From SVQP01 sp045650025 (lineage in GTDB: Bacteria > Bacillota > Clostridia > Oscillospirales > CAG-272), in contig JAZRQR010000211.1 of the NCBI GenBank assembly GCA_045650025.1, positions 1-32,201 on the forward strand: 32,201 bases of DNA, given 5' to 3'. Shown here piece after piece: positions 31,607 to 32,201 of the stretch. How positions within the stretch are numbered: the stretch's first letter is position 1; every line of letters begins with the position of its first letter. The notes beneath the pieces were generated by a model. The model did not search any database. It was not told the origin of the DNA and saw only the letters and a list, made by a program, of their open reading frames with translations. A program made the position numbers and the translations under genes.

Positions 31607-31635
31607 ATTATAAATGATTTTTTCCTTATTGTCAA
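31607..31635 (-). promoter_or_regulatory. Sigma-A type promoter of the lysine operon
   Basis: On the minus strand TTGACA (31635-31630), a 17-bp spacer and TATAAT (31612-31607). Transcription would begin at about 31600, right at the 5' edge of the riboswitch. The -35 box is only 13 bp past the stop of the upstream gene. Confidence 0.9.
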
Positions 31636-31648
31636 TAGAAATCGCAAA

Positions 31649-32201
31649 TTATTTTTTGCCGAATGCCTCCAGCGCCTGCGCGTCCTGCTCGCCAAGCGCG
31701 TCCACGGTAATGGGGCGGTTTGCCTCGGTGCCGTAAACGTAGATCATCAGCGTGCCCAGCGCGTCGCGTCCGTAATCAATATCCTCGTTGAAGTAGATAT
31801 CCACGTAGACCGCCAGCACGTCTGCTCGCATAACGGGCATGCCGTTTTCGTCAAAGGAGTCGAAAATATCAATGCCGTCAAAGGTCAGACGCTCGTAGTT
31901 ATACAGGTTTTTGGTGTCCTTGACGCATGCGGTGGGCATGAAACGCTCAAAGCGCACGCTTTCGGGGTGGTTGACGTCATTGTCATCGGGGTTGTCGGGG
32001 GGCAGATCGTACGCCACGGTCACGCTGACGTCAAACCAATCCTTGCCGCGCTCCAAGGGCTCGGGCTTGCCAAAGTCCTGGGCAACGTATTTGAGCGTGC
32101 TGTTGTTGTAGCGGAAGGTGATCTGCAGCTGCTCGGCGGCGGGGAGAAAATCTGCCTGCGTGACAGAGAAGTAGCCCTTAGCCTCGCCCTCGCGAATGAT
32201 G
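31649..32201 (-). CDS. Unrecognised protein, C-terminal part (5' end cut by window edge)
   Basis: The frame is open from the right edge to TAA at 31649, giving 183 visible residues; the start lies outside the window. An internal TTG at 32056 could be taken as a start, but the reading frame runs on upstream with protein-like sequence, so it is not used. The visible part is acidic, with many Asp, Glu and Tyr and alternating hydrophobic residues (ITFRYNNSTLKY, SVTVAYDLPPDN, LAVYVDIYFNEDIDYG), consistent with a beta-rich domain. No catalytic motif, membrane helix or repeat is seen and I do not recognise the family. The real start, any signal peptide and its operon are unknown. Base and codon use match its neighbours. 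Confidence 0.7.
   Translation of the reverse strand, partial: IIREGEAKGYFSVTQADFLPAAEQLQITFRYNNSTLKYVAQDFGKPEPLERGKDWFDVSVTVAYDLPPDNPDDNDVNHPESVRFERFMPTACVKDTKNLYNYERLTFDGIDIFDSFDENGMPVMRADVLAVYVDIYFNEDIDYGRDALGTLMIYVYGTEANRPITVDALGEQDAQALEAFGKK

Noticed and set aside
32056..32056. TTG at 32056 as the start of the right-edge gene
   Set aside because: Protein-like sequence continues in frame to the window edge and no ribosome site precedes the TTG, so the true start lies outside.
1..32201. tRNA, rRNA, transposase or phage genes
   Set aside because: I looked on both strands and saw no cloverleaf with CCA-type end, no rRNA sequence, and no transposase or integrase motifs.

Overview
The window looks like chromosome of an anaerobic, Gram-positive-type bacterium, most likely a gut Clostridia (Firmicutes) lineage with moderately GC-rich DNA. 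The evidence is: six sigma-A type promoters, all with a 17-bp spacer; a lysine riboswitch with an intrinsic terminator; strong AGGAGG-type ribosome sites; lipoprotein-type substrate-binding proteins; ferredoxin-linked indolepyruvate oxidoreductase; a DUF5107/TPR protein; and a dapA-dapB-ddh operon. The species cannot be fixed from the sequence alone. Many long open frames here are antisense shadows. The most misleading is a plus-strand frame over 23-2947, which lies codon-on-codon against a real minus-strand gene running off the left edge.

Layout. 1-2800 (-): secreted multidomain protein with a GH71/GH99-like barrel. 3014-4147 (+): aldo/keto reductase with two 4Fe-4S motifs. 4148-4720: no gene, but a dense block of DNA/RNA structure, namely a string of perfect hairpins joined by a constant GTGATAT linker, followed by 11 tandem copies of a 37-39 bp palindromic unit. 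4748-6841 (+): DUF5107/TPR protein, then a terminator. 7188-16637 (+): oligopeptide-type ABC transporter operon (binding protein, two permeases, two ATPases, a DUF3899 membrane protein), closed by a strong terminator. 16768-21433 (-): acyl/aryl-CoA synthetase, iorA, iorB and a small Mpv17-like membrane protein. 21675-25381 (+): galactose-type sugar importer mglB-mglA-mglC. 25382-25939: a cluster of intergenic repeats and hairpins. 25940-28615 (+): lipoprotein with a C-terminal tyrosine-phosphatase domain. 28709-31600 (-): lysine riboswitch, dapA, dapB and ddh. 31649-32201 (-): C-terminal part of an unrecognised protein cut by the right edge.

How the genes work together. The window reads as nutrient capture (peptides, galactose/glucose-type sugars, glycans), amino-acid fermentation (2-oxo acids oxidised by IorAB to acyl-CoA, paired with a CoA ligase) and lysine/diaminopimelate synthesis under lysine control.

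The most unusual feature is the peptide transporter. OppC, OppD and OppF each carry a large insertion (about 245, 370 and 115 residues) and the binding protein is also oversized, while all core transporter motifs remain. The opp binding-protein gene also uses a narrow, highly-expressed style of codons unlike the flanking operons. The second notable feature is the intergenic structure: the GTGATAT hairpin string, the 37-bp tandem palindromes, and a compact three-way-junction element at 16684-16734.
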